Shown here: positions 1-6,660 of the stretch, in pieces
How the letters are laid out: each line of letters opens with the position of its first letter
Numbering within the stretch: the first letter of the stretch is position 1
NCBI GenBank assembly: GCA_947381875.1
Contig: CANCXY010000062.1
Coordinates: 1 to 13,981, forward strand
Reading direction: 5' to 3'
Origin: an uncultured Clostridia bacterium
GTDB taxonomy: Bacteria; Bacillota; Clostridia; Oscillospirales; Ruminococcaceae
DNA: 13,981 nt
The notes under the pieces: generated by a model
Seen by the model: the letters and a program-made list of their open reading frames with translations, nothing else
Database searches by the model: none
Told to the model about the DNA's origin: nothing
Position numbers and translations under genes: made by a program

Positions 1-1002
1 AGCTAAGATAATGGCGCTGACAAGGATGATAACCGCCAGCAAAGTCACGACCAGTTCATTCAGTGCGGACAAGGGCGCGGCGGCGTTTTCGTAGGTTTCG
101 TTGTCGGATTCTACGGTGAATGCTTTCCAGTCGATCCCCGGCAGGGTTTTTATGTCAGCCACCACCCGCGCCATGTCCTGCGGGTCGTCTATGGTAACAT
201 GGAGAGAGGAAAAACCGTAATTGATCATGCCGCCGTCAAGCTCTTTTGATGTCTGCAAATCGACGAATACCCGATTTTGGATTTTGTCATAAGTGGTGAC
301 AGTTTCCCCAAACTGCTCTATTGCGTGGGGCGTAAACAGCCCGACGATTTTCACCCGGATTTCCTGCCCGGTGTAGCTTTGGCCTTCCACGTTATAGCAG
401 TGGGCGGTGAGATAGCCGCCGACTTTTAATCCATTTTTCTCTGCCAAATCCCGGCTGATGACCGCCGCGCGGGTGTCCTCTGCGGATATATGCCGCCCTT
501 CGCTGAGCGTCAATGTGCTGGTGGTAAAAAGTTCGTCGTCTTCTGTGCCGCAAACGCCCAATGCTTTTGTATAGCCCCGGTATTTTGCGTCGATTGGTAC
601 GGTGCCGGGGAACAGAGAAAGACCCTCAAACGGAAGAAGATTTTCCTGTCTTGCGCCGCAGGCTTTCACGCCGGAAACGCCTTTGATTGCGGCGATATTT
701 TCGGGCGTGAATTGCACGGTTGAATACATGAGAAAACTGGTGGCTGTCTTGCCGGTTTCCTCGTCTACTTCGTTATCCTGAATGGTTTCTTTAACTACAT
801 AGGGGCTGTTGTCCCAATCCACAAAAACATCAAATTTGCCGCCCAGACTTTGCCGCAGCGCAGCCTGTGCGGCCTTTGATGCTTTCCAGATGGAAAGGCC
901 CGTCAGGACAAAGGTTGCCATGATCAGCAGGATAGCAAATAAAAGAACGGTTTTTCCCCGTTTTCGTGTGACGTACAGAAACGCCCTCTTGACAATGCTC
1001 AT
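1..1002 (-). CDS. ABC transporter permease, FtsX/MacB family (3' end beyond window)
   Basis: The reading frame stays open for 334 codons from an ATG at 1002 to the left edge, so the C-terminal part is missing. An AGGAGGT-like site (GGAGGT, 1016-1011) lies 8 nt before the ATG. The protein starts MSIVKRAFLYVTRKRGKT, a short basic cytoplasmic leader typical of FtsX-type permeases, followed by a transmembrane helix at about residues 18-38. A long soluble extracytoplasmic domain follows (about 40-310, MacB_PCD-like), and a second hydrophobic helix begins at about 312 and reaches the edge (NELVVTLLAVIILVSAIILA). Family knowledge: such permeases pair with a LolD/MacB-type ATPase for efflux, peptide resistance or lipoprotein handling. 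No ATPase is seen here; it may lie to the left. The gene sits downstream of a sensor kinase, as in Bce/lantibiotic-type loci, but a terminator separates them, so it probably has its own promoter. The substrate is unknown. Confidence 0.85.
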   Translation of the reverse strand, partial: MSIVKRAFLYVTRKRGKTVLLFAILLIMATFVLTGLSIWKASKAAQAALRQSLGGKFDVFVDWDNSPYVVKETIQDNEVDEETGKTATSFLMYSTVQFTPENIAAIKGVSGVKACGARQENLLPFEGLSLFPGTVPIDAKYRGYTKALGVCGTEDDELFTTSTLTLSEGRHISAEDTRAAVISRDLAEKNGLKVGGYLTAHCYNVEGQSYTGQEIRVKIVGLFTPHAIEQFGETVTTYDKIQNRVFVDLQTSKELDGGMINYGFSSLHVTIDDPQDMARVVADIKTLPGIDWKAFTVESDNETYENAAAPLSALNELVVTLLAVIILVSAIILA

Positions 1003-1039
1003 CGTTTAATACCTCCATATTGTTGTACGGTTCTGGTGA

Positions 1040-1076
1040 ACCTGTCCATAGAATAGCACCATAATATGGAACAGGT
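1040..1076. promoter_or_regulatory. Imperfect dyad upstream of the FtsX-type permease
   Basis: ACCTGTCCATA (1040-1050) is matched by TATGGAACAGGT (1065-1076), an 11-bp inverted repeat with a single extra base and a 14-nt centre. It lies between the kinase terminator and the permease ribosome binding site, where an operator or a 5'-UTR hairpin would be expected. No convincing -35/-10 pair was found around it, so its role is inferred from position only. Confidence 0.4.
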
Positions 1077-1100
1077 ATGAAACGGGGAGGCAATTATGAC

Positions 1101-1128
1101 AAAAATAAAAAAACTCCCCAGCGGGGAG
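1101..1128 (-). terminator. Intrinsic terminator after the second sensor kinase
   Basis: Read on the minus strand, CTCCCC-GCT-GGGGAG forms a 6-bp GC stem, extendable by a G-U pair and A-T pairs, followed by TTTTTTTATTTTT. It starts 9 nt past the kinase stop codon, a textbook Rho-independent terminator. It separates the kinase/acyltransferase/two-component transcript from the permease gene further left. Confidence 0.88.
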
Positions 1129-1137
1129 CTTTTGCAT

Positions 1138-2313
1138 TTATAGCTGGATGAGAAAGCGCATGCCGGGTGGAGATTCCATAGGCGCGAAAGAATAGGGGAG
1201 ATGGATAGAGGATAAAATCGTATCCACAATATAGAGGCCCAATCCGTTGCCGCCGCTCTCCCGGCTCCGGGAGAAGTCCGGGCGGTAAAACGGCTCAAAC
1301 AGGCGGCAAAGTTCATCGGCGGGGATAGGTTCGCACGCGTTTTCTATGATAAGACGATTTTCGGCCATATAGACGGAGACAGCGTTTCCAGCCTCCGTAT
1401 AGGCGACGGCATTCGCGAGGATATTCGATATCGCTTTGCTGAACCGTCCAGCCGGCAACGTCGCGGGAAATGTTTCTGGCAAATCAAGGGAAAACGTGAT
1501 CTGGTGCGCCGCCGCTATTATCTGATAAGGTTCACACAGTTCCATCAACAAAGAGGATATGTCGACTGCTGCTGGCTGTTCGGCGGTCAGGTTCAGTTTA
1601 GAGGTTTCTAAAATGTCATGGATCATCCCGGAAAGCTGCTCGACCATTTCTTTGCAGGCCGGGAGACGGGCGGCGCAGTCCTGGTATCCCTCGACGCCCA
1701 GGATCATGTTCTCCAGTGTTGCGTTCAGCGCGGTGACAGGGGTTTTCAGTTCATGGGACGCTGCCCGCAAAAAATCCGCTTTGTCCCGCTCCATCTTCCG
1801 AACAGTGTCTTTTTCGCGCTCCAAATGTTCTATAGCAGACAGCAGGTCAGTGTATAAATTGTTGATGTTTTGCGCCAATAGGCCTATTTCATCTTCCATA
1901 TGGGCAGGGCAGCGTACCACGCGTCCCAGACGCATCATCTGTTGGGTCGAAGCGGAAATCTCCTGGATAGGGCCGGTGATGGCTTTGGAAAATAAAAGGG
2001 AGCAGGCGACAGAGATCAGCAGGGAACAGGCCAGGGAAACAGGCAGGGCGTTTTCAACGGCCCGCGTTACAAACCGCGCCTGATTGATGCTGACGACAAT
2101 ATCATCCTGTGTATTCAACGCTAACTGCATACGGGGCGCAAGCAAATATACAAGCCCGTGTGAGGCCGCGACGACAAACAGCATGATGCCCTGCGCATAG
2201 GATAGCATGGGAATGTGGAATGTGTATGAAATCGGCTGCCTTTGAAAAACAGGTAGATGCAGCGGCGCTGTACGCTTCAGCTTAAAAAAGAGAAAAAATG
2301 TACCCTGCTGCAA
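1138..2313 (-). CDS. Sensor histidine kinase, VanS-like, start uncertain and possibly 5'-damaged
   Basis: This is a membrane histidine kinase. From the TTG at 2313 (391 aa), two hydrophobic stretches lie at about 36-60 and 89-109, with only about 30 residues outside. A HAMP-like segment follows (110-162), then the H-box RAASHELKTP with the phospho-acceptor His at 187, the N-box NILANAVAYT (297-306) and the ATP-lid GGNGLGL (354-360). The catalytic half appears intact. The start is a problem: the TTG at 2313 lies inside the acyltransferase gene and has no ribosome binding site, and neither does the first ATG (2208). Family members usually have a larger extracytoplasmic sensor loop, so the 5' end may have been lost at a rearrangement junction. 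No response regulator is adjacent. It is either translated by coupling to the acyltransferase or is a pseudogene. Kinase identity is secure; functionality is not. Confidence 0.7.
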   Translation of the reverse strand: MQQGTFFLFFKLKRTAPLHLPVFQRQPISYTFHIPMLSYAQGIMLFVVAASHGLVYLLAPRMQLALNTQDDIVVSINQARFVTRAVENALPVSLACSLLISVACSLLFSKAITGPIQEISASTQQMMRLGRVVRCPAHMEDEIGLLAQNINNLYTDLLSAIEHLEREKDTVRKMERDKADFLRAASHELKTPVTALNATLENMILGVEGYQDCAARLPACKEMVEQLSGMIHDILETSKLNLTAEQPAAVDISSLLMELCEPYQIIAAAHQITFSLDLPETFPATLPAGRFSKAISNILANAVAYTEAGNAVSVYMAENRLIIENACEPIPADELCRLFEPFYRPDFSRSRESGGNGLGLYIVDTILSSIHLPYSFAPMESPPGMRFLIQL

Positions 2314-3329
2314 ATTTCACAGCATAGCCATGTTGCCCCATAGGACAACAATACCGGCAGGATATATAACAGGGACGTATTGCCGCTGTAAACAGGAAAT
2401 AAAAGATATTGGAACCAGACCACCCAAATAAAATGAAAAATGTAAAACGCATAGGATTGTTTGGATAGATATTTTGATATTTTTCCGCTGAAATTCAGGT
2501 GCCTTTTTCCAATTCCAAGCAGGGAGAGCATCATAAACCACTCAGATACATATTTTGCAATCGTGTTCAAAAAGGGGGCCTGCATATTTGAATAAATAAA
2601 CATATATACATTCAGAACGGACGCACTTACACCAACAGCAAGGAAAACCCATTTACGTTTTTCTATTTTACCGATTACACAGTCATTTGAGAAGATATAA
2701 AAACCAATAAGAAAAATATAAGTGTACTCGGCGAGGCTTTTTCCGCCTATCGAAAGCAGGTCGCCGAAAAACGGCAGCGGAAGCCCCAGTAAACAAATCA
2801 GGGCAAGCGAGAGTGCGATATTTTTTTGGGGGATCATTTTCCGCTGTAATAAAATAATGCCAAGCGCAATGAGCGAAATAAAAAACAGATAGAGAATAAA
2901 CCAGAACTGTCCAACAGAAAAGCCGCCGTCAGCACCGGTTAAATCTGTAAAACGAGTAAAGAAAACAGTGTAGTGCGGGAATACGTTTCCCGTATATCCA
3001 TAATTGAATTTGTTGGCAAGATATGTCATCAATGGCATCATGAAAATTGTCCCAGAGGCAAACGGAACCAGTAATTTTTTCAGGCGTTCCAGGATATATT
3101 GTCTGACTGTCCTTTTTTGAAGCGAAAACTTTGTGGAGATACCCGCAAGAAGAAACATAAGCGGCATAAAATATGGGCTTAAAAATACAACAATACTACT
3201 GATAACAGCATTTCCTTCAAAATAAATATAATTTGGTTCTCCCCATACGTTCCATGCCATTGCGGCATGGTAGGGGATAAGCAGCAGAATAACCATCCAC
3301 CGCAGATTATCAATATAATGTTTCCGCAT
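2277..3329 (-). CDS. Multi-pass membrane acyltransferase (Acyltransferase_3 family)
   Basis: This 350-aa protein begins MRKHYIDNLRWMVILLLIPYH. The Arg/His-bearing first helix and roughly ten hydrophobic helices fit the acyltransferase-3 (OafA/YrhL-like) family, which transfers acetyl or other acyl groups to envelope polysaccharides, peptidoglycan or antibiotics. A GGAGGGAGG run lies about 17 nt upstream of this ATG; the frame is open further upstream, but that part reads as antisense-like GC-rich sequence overlapping the kinase gene, so the ATG at 3329 is preferred. The C-terminus ends abruptly (CSRVHFFSFLS) where relatives tend to run a few residues longer, and it overlaps the next kinase frame by 37 nt. 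The gene is strikingly AT-rich next to its neighbours (20 G/C in the 60 nt at 2581-2640), suggesting horizontal acquisition. It lies 73 nt behind the first kinase with no terminator, so co-transcription is likely. The acceptor substrate is unknown. Confidence 0.85.
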   Translation of the reverse strand: MRKHYIDNLRWMVILLLIPYHAAMAWNVWGEPNYIYFEGNAVISSIVVFLSPYFMPLMFLLAGISTKFSLQKRTVRQYILERLKKLLVPFASGTIFMMPLMTYLANKFNYGYTGNVFPHYTVFFTRFTDLTGADGGFSVGQFWFILYLFFISLIALGIILLQRKMIPQKNIALSLALICLLGLPLPFFGDLLSIGGKSLAEYTYIFLIGFYIFSNDCVIGKIEKRKWVFLAVGVSASVLNVYMFIYSNMQAPFLNTIAKYVSEWFMMLSLLGIGKRHLNFSGKISKYLSKQSYAFYIFHFIWVVWFQYLLFPVYSGNTSLLYILPVLLSYGATWLCCEICSRVHFFSFLS

Positions 3330-3402
3330 ACGGTCCCTATGCCTTTCCTCCCTCCATTTATATGTGTACGCATTTGGGCGCTTTGCGCGGATATGAATAG
3401 CG

Positions 3403-4635
3403 TCAGCTCCCCGAAGGAAAAACAGCCAGAAACGTGACAACGCCGTTCGCGTATCGGTTGGTGATGCGCCCTTTATGGCGTGCGGCGATTGCATGGGCGG
3501 TGGAAAGGCCGATCCCGTATCCGCCGGTTGCGCGGGCGCGGGAGGAATCCGCGCGGTAAAAGCGGTCGAACCAGCGGGGCATCTGGGCCGGGTCGACGCC
3601 CGCGCAGGGGTTGGAGACGGAGACGCAGACATTGCGGCCCTTCTGCGACACATGCAGGCGGATGGTACCCGCCGCGTCGCAATATTTGACGGCGTTATCC
3701 AGCAGGATGGAGAACAGTCGGAAGAAATTGTCCTCTACGCCTTTCAGATAGATGCCGTCGGGGATATCGGCCTCCAATGTTTTCCCGTCCGCCTCGGCCA
3801 GCGGCTGGAACGCGTCCACATGGGCGCGGGCTACCTCGGTGAGGGAAAAGCGCTCCATGGTATCGGGCGCGACGGTTTCTTCTGTGCGCGCAAGCTCCAC
3901 CAGGTCGCGGGTGAGCTTTTTCAGGCGGCCGATCTGTGCCCGCGCGCTCTCGGTCCACTCATTTTTCCCGCATGTGTCCTCCAAAAGCCCCATATCTGCC
4001 GACAGGATTGCCAGCGGCGTTTTCAGCTCATGGGAGGCGTCGGTGACGAACTGCCGCTGCCGCTCCAGGTTGTCGATAAATGGCCGGATGGCCTGTTTGG
4101 AGAGGACCAGCAGCAAAACGGTGACGATCAGCGCAAAGAGAAGGAACATGCCAACCACGATATACAACAGGTTATTGGCGGCCTGGAGCTGCAAAAAGCA
4201 GTCCAGCACAATGACGGTAACGCCGCCGTCCGCTTCATCAAACACACCATAGCGGTAATGGCCAACATACCCGCGCGGCTTTTCCGTCTGCAAAACGGCG
4301 CGCACGGTATCCATCACGGTACGGCTGTCCAGCGCGGCGATATGCTCTAAATAGACGGCCCGCACGTCCCCCTGCGCGCTGAATTCTACAATACAGTAGC
4401 GCGTTTCAAACGGCGTTTCGGGCGTGACCTGGAAGCGGAAATCGGAGGGGTCGAAACGGGAGCCGGGCGCAAAAAAGCTGCCGCCGTTCTGCCGCAAAAG
4501 AGCGATGGCTCTGTCCAGTCGGCGAGTAGTCGCCCAGTGGTTGCCAATGCCGATGGCGATGCAAAGCACAGCCATAGCGCCCAACATGGACGCCACGGCA
4601 ATCATAAGGAATTTCCGGCGCAGTGAACGGATCAT
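3403..4635 (-). CDS. Sensor histidine kinase of the regulator-kinase pair
   Basis: This is the 410-aa membrane sensor kinase partnered with the response regulator. Its ATG at 4635 overlaps the regulator stop in an ATGA arrangement, so translation is coupled. Transmembrane helices lie at about 8-31 and 155-178, enclosing an extracytoplasmic sensor domain of about 120 residues. Only about 20 residues separate the second helix from the H-box, so no full HAMP domain is visible. The H-box DASHELKTPLAIL carries the phospho-acceptor His202; the N-box LLDNAVKY has Asn314; the glycine-rich lid GGYGIGLS is at 371-378. All catalytic motifs are intact. With the regulator it faces, and probably senses a signal handled by, the divergent ABC operon (inference). 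The signal is unknown. The frame is open upstream of the chosen start, but that part overlaps the regulator and is not protein-like. Confidence 0.93.
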   Translation of the reverse strand: MIRSLRRKFLMIAVASMLGAMAVLCIAIGIGNHWATTRRLDRAIALLRQNGGSFFAPGSRFDPSDFRFQVTPETPFETRYCIVEFSAQGDVRAVYLEHIAALDSRTVMDTVRAVLQTEKPRGYVGHYRYGVFDEADGGVTVIVLDCFLQLQAANNLLYIVVGMFLLFALIVTVLLLVLSKQAIRPFIDNLERQRQFVTDASHELKTPLAILSADMGLLEDTCGKNEWTESARAQIGRLKKLTRDLVELARTEETVAPDTMERFSLTEVARAHVDAFQPLAEADGKTLEADIPDGIYLKGVEDNFFRLFSILLDNAVKYCDAAGTIRLHVSQKGRNVCVSVSNPCAGVDPAQMPRWFDRFYRADSSRARATGGYGIGLSTAHAIAARHKGRITNRYANGVVTFLAVFPSGS

Positions 4636-5306
4636 GGTATCTCCTCCAACAAATACCCCTGCCCCCGGCGGGCGGCAATGCGGACATTGGCCCCCGCCGC
4701 TTCCAATTTGCGCCGCAGATAGGAAATGTACGCCCACACGACGCTCAACTCCGCCTCGCTGTCGCAGCCCCAGATATGTTCCATAAACTGTTCTGTGGAG
4801 ATCAGGCGGCCATTCTGGCGCATCAGCATTTCCAGCATCTGAAATTCCCTGCTGCCCAGCCGGATACGGTTTTCGCCGCAGCAAAGCTCAAAGGAGGCGC
4901 AGTCCAGCGTGATGTTCCCCGCGCAAAGGATGTTTGGCGTGTATGTTTCCCCCCGCCGCGTCAGCGCCCGGACGCGCGCCAGGAATTCCCGCGTGTCAAA
5001 GGGTTTGGCGAGGTAATCGTCCGCGCCGCTGTCCAGCCCGGCGACGCGGTCCTCCACCCCGCCTTTGGCCGTCAATAAAAGCACCGGCGCGGCAACGCCC
5101 TTGGCCCGCAGTGCCCGCAGGACCTCCAGCCCGTCCATCCGGGGCATCATGATGTCCAATACAAGGCAGTCGTAATGCCCCCCAAGGCCGTAATCGAACG
5201 CGTCGCGCCCGTTGGATACGATATCCACAGAATAATGCTCCCGTTTCAGCAGTGCCGACAGGGCCGCCGTCATATCAGGCTCATCGTCGGCTATCAGGAT
5301 GCGCAT
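4632..5306 (-). CDS. OmpR/PhoB-family response regulator
   Basis: This 224-aa two-domain transcription factor has an N-terminal receiver (about 1-118) with the acidic pair Asp7/Asp8, the phospho-acceptor Asp51 in LVLDIMMP, the switch Thr79 and the conserved Lys101 in LAKPF. A C-terminal winged-helix domain (about 130-222) ends with the RRGQGY motif of OmpR/PhoB proteins. Length and domain order are standard. An AGGAGG site sits 7 nt before the ATG. It is the first gene of the leftward operon, and its promoter faces that of the GldA-like ABC operon. The likely partner is the kinase encoded immediately downstream. OmpR/PhoB proteins bind as tandem dimers to direct repeats about 11 bp apart. Such a repeat lies at 5471-5488, so this protein probably activates the divergent ABC operon; it may also control its own transcription. 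Confidence 0.95.
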   Translation of the reverse strand: MRILIADDEPDMTAALSALLKREHYSVDIVSNGRDAFDYGLGGHYDCLVLDIMMPRMDGLEVLRALRAKGVAAPVLLLTAKGGVEDRVAGLDSGADDYLAKPFDTREFLARVRALTRRGETYTPNILCAGNITLDCASFELCCGENRIRLGSREFQMLEMLMRQNGRLISTEQFMEHIWGCDSEAELSVVWAYISYLRRKLEAAGANVRIAARRGQGYLLEEIP

Positions 5307-5338
5307 GGCGTTTCCTCCTTTTTGATGTCCTGCTGTTC

Positions 5339-5367
5339 AATATAGCACACAAAACCCGCTTTGTCGA
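5339..5367 (-). promoter_or_regulatory. Promoter of the two-component operon
   Basis: On the minus strand, TCGACA (5367-5362), a 17-nt spacer and TATATT (5344-5339) form a sigma-A-like promoter, with a TG one base before the -10 (extended -10). It stands about 33 nt upstream of the regulator ATG. Five of six -35 bases match the consensus. Confidence 0.65.
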
Positions 5368-5392
5368 GAGTGTGTGCTGACTTTCAGGCACC

Positions 5393-5456
5393 CCAGAGGC
5401 TCTGCCTCTGGACTCCGCCAAAGGGGGCAAGCCCCCTTTGGAAACCCATCTTGTTT
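5393..5456 (+). repeat. Dispersed intergenic repeat, copy 1
   Basis: The segment from AGGCTCTGCCTCTGGACTCC at 5397 to CATCTTGTTT at 5456 recurs almost exactly at 12259-12317. It contains two hairpins: CCAGAGG-CTCTG-CCTCTGG, and CCAAAGGGGG-CAAG-CCCCCTTTGG. It lies between the two divergent promoters and codes for nothing. Nested palindromes in an intergenic space suggest a REP/MITE-like dispersed element. There is no T-run after it, so it is not an obvious terminator. Confidence 0.8.
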
Positions 5457-5470
5457 GGATTTTTGGGGCG

Positions 5471-5505
5471 GCTTTAAACTTGCTTTAAGGTCGAGCTTGT
5501 ATGAT
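5471..5505 (+). promoter_or_regulatory. Candidate response-regulator box and promoter of the ABC operon
   Basis: GCTTTAA occurs twice, at 5471-5477 and 5482-5488, start to start exactly 11 bp (one helical turn). A TATGAT -10 box follows at 5500-5505, 11 bp after the second repeat, and there is no good -35 at the right distance. This geometry, an OmpR/PhoB-type direct repeat replacing the -35, is that of activator-dependent promoters in the PhoB class. Transcription would give a leader of about 105 nt before the ATPase start. Confidence 0.6.
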
Positions 5506-5543
5506 ATAGGGGAACCACTTGAAAATCAGTGAGCATTTTTGTT

Positions 5544-5570
5544 GTTTCCCCGCCCTTCGGGCGGGGAAAC
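5544..5570 (+). repeat. Perfect 12-bp hairpin in the ABC operon leader (palindrome copy A)
   Basis: GTTTCCCCGCCC, loop TTC, GGGCGGGGAAAC form a perfect 12-bp stem. It lies downstream of the predicted start of transcription and 46 nt before the ATPase start codon. The core is shared with the hairpin at 13650-13684, so it may be a dispersed palindrome; it could also act on mRNA stability or as an attenuator. The following bases are not T-rich, so termination is unlikely. Confidence 0.7.
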
Positions 5571-5616
5571 AGCACCGATTTTCGAGTTGCATCAAAGCCA
5601 AAAGGAGGGAATACCT

Positions 5617-6660
5617 TTGATCGAGATTGAGCATCTCACCAAACGGTACGGGGAACATACGGCTGTGTCCGATCTGAACCTGCGGATCGAGAGCGGCCAA
5701 ATCTACGGTTTTCTTGGCCCGAACGGGGCGGGGAAATCCACGACGCTGAACATTATAGCGGGCTGTTTGTCCGCCACAGAGGGCTGTGTGCGCATTGAGG
5801 GCTGTGATATTTTTGAGCAGCCGGAGAAAGCGAAAAAGCATATCGGATACCTGCCCGAACAGCCGCCGCTCTATATGAACGAAACGCCCTCGGAATATCT
5901 GCGCTTTGTGGGCGAGGCAAAGGGCCTGCAGGGCGCACGGCTCACGGAACAGATCAAGGCCGTTCTGCGTCAGACAAAATTGGAGGACGTATCGCATCGG
6001 CGCATTTCGGCGCTGTCCAAAGGCTACAGACAGCGCGTGGGCATCGCGCAGGCCCTGTTGGGCGACCCGGAGATTATCATTTTGGATGAACCAACCGTGG
6101 GGCTTGACCCTATCCAGATTATTGAGATACGGGATCTGATTAAAGAATTAGGGCAGCGGCACACGGTCATTTTCAGCTCCCATATTCTTTCCGAGGTACA
6201 GACGCTCTGCGACCAAATCATCATGATTGCCAAAGGGAAGCTGGCCGCGTTCGATACGCCGGAGAATTTAGAAAAAAGCCTGCTCGCGTCCAACACGGTT
6301 TCTCTGCTCACAGAGGCGGACGCGCCGCAGGTGGAGGCGCTGCTGGGCGGCGTTCCGCATATCACCAGCTGCGCCGTCACAAGGCGGGACAACGGCCTTA
6401 CCGCCGCCGATATCCAGACGGACCTTCCCAATGGCTACGAGCTTTCCCGCGCTGTATTCACGGCATTTGCGCGGGGCGGGAAATCGCTGTTAGAACTGCG
6501 TGTAAAGAAAGCCGGCCTCGAAGATATTTTCCTGGAGCTGGCGGAGGATGGCGCGCCTGCCGAAGCGGAAACGCCCAAAGAGGAGGAGAGCGCGCCAAAC
6601 GAAGCAGACGCGCCAAAAGAAAGCGAGGTGGCGGCAGATGGCGGCAGTATTGAGGCATGA
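5617..6660 (+). CDS. ABC-2 transporter ATPase, GldA/CcmA-like
   Basis: This 347-aa cytoplasmic ATPase energises the permease encoded next. The chosen start is TTG 5617, preceded by AGGAGGG at 5603-5609; an in-frame ATG at 5539 would put the leader hairpin inside the protein. Visible motifs are Walker A GPNGAGKST (34-42), the Q-loop at Gln82, signature LSKGYRQR (133-140), Walker B IIILDEP (153-159), the D-loop GLDP and the switch His189. The first ~220 residues form a complete nucleotide-binding domain of the ABC-2 type. A C-terminal extension (about 220-312) matches the regulatory tail common in these ATPases. The last ~35 residues are a low-complexity Ala/Glu/Pro acidic tail. The gene overlaps the permease start by 23 nt, so the products are coupled. 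It heads a four-gene operon divergent from the two-component system. The substrate is unknown. Confidence 0.94.
   Translation: MIEIEHLTKRYGEHTAVSDLNLRIESGQIYGFLGPNGAGKSTTLNIIAGCLSATEGCVRIEGCDIFEQPEKAKKHIGYLPEQPPLYMNETPSEYLRFVGEAKGLQGARLTEQIKAVLRQTKLEDVSHRRISALSKGYRQRVGIAQALLGDPEIIILDEPTVGLDPIQIIEIRDLIKELGQRHTVIFSSHILSEVQTLCDQIIMIAKGKLAAFDTPENLEKSLLASNTVSLLTEADAPQVEALLGGVPHITSCAVTRRDNGLTAADIQTDLPNGYELSRAVFTAFARGGKSLLELRVKKAGLEDIFLELAEDGAPAEAETPKEEESAPNEADAPKESEVAADGGSIEA

Noticed and set aside
1559..2083. Plus-strand open frame of 174 codons
   Set aside because: It is antisense to the second kinase, is Ser/Arg-rich and has no start signals.
3330..3653. Upstream 108-codon extension of the acyltransferase frame
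   Set aside because: The extension overlaps the kinase gene in another frame, is Pro/Ala/Arg-rich and has no homology-like features; the ATG at 3329 gives the normal N-terminus of the family.
3475..4350. Plus-strand open frame of 291 codons
   Set aside because: It is antisense to the first sensor kinase, which has all catalytic motifs; long antisense frames are common in GC-rich genes, and there is no ribosome binding site.
5393..5456. Repeat copy 1 as an intrinsic terminator
   Set aside because: The stems are strong, but no T-run follows on either strand and no gene ends nearby; it lies between divergent promoters.
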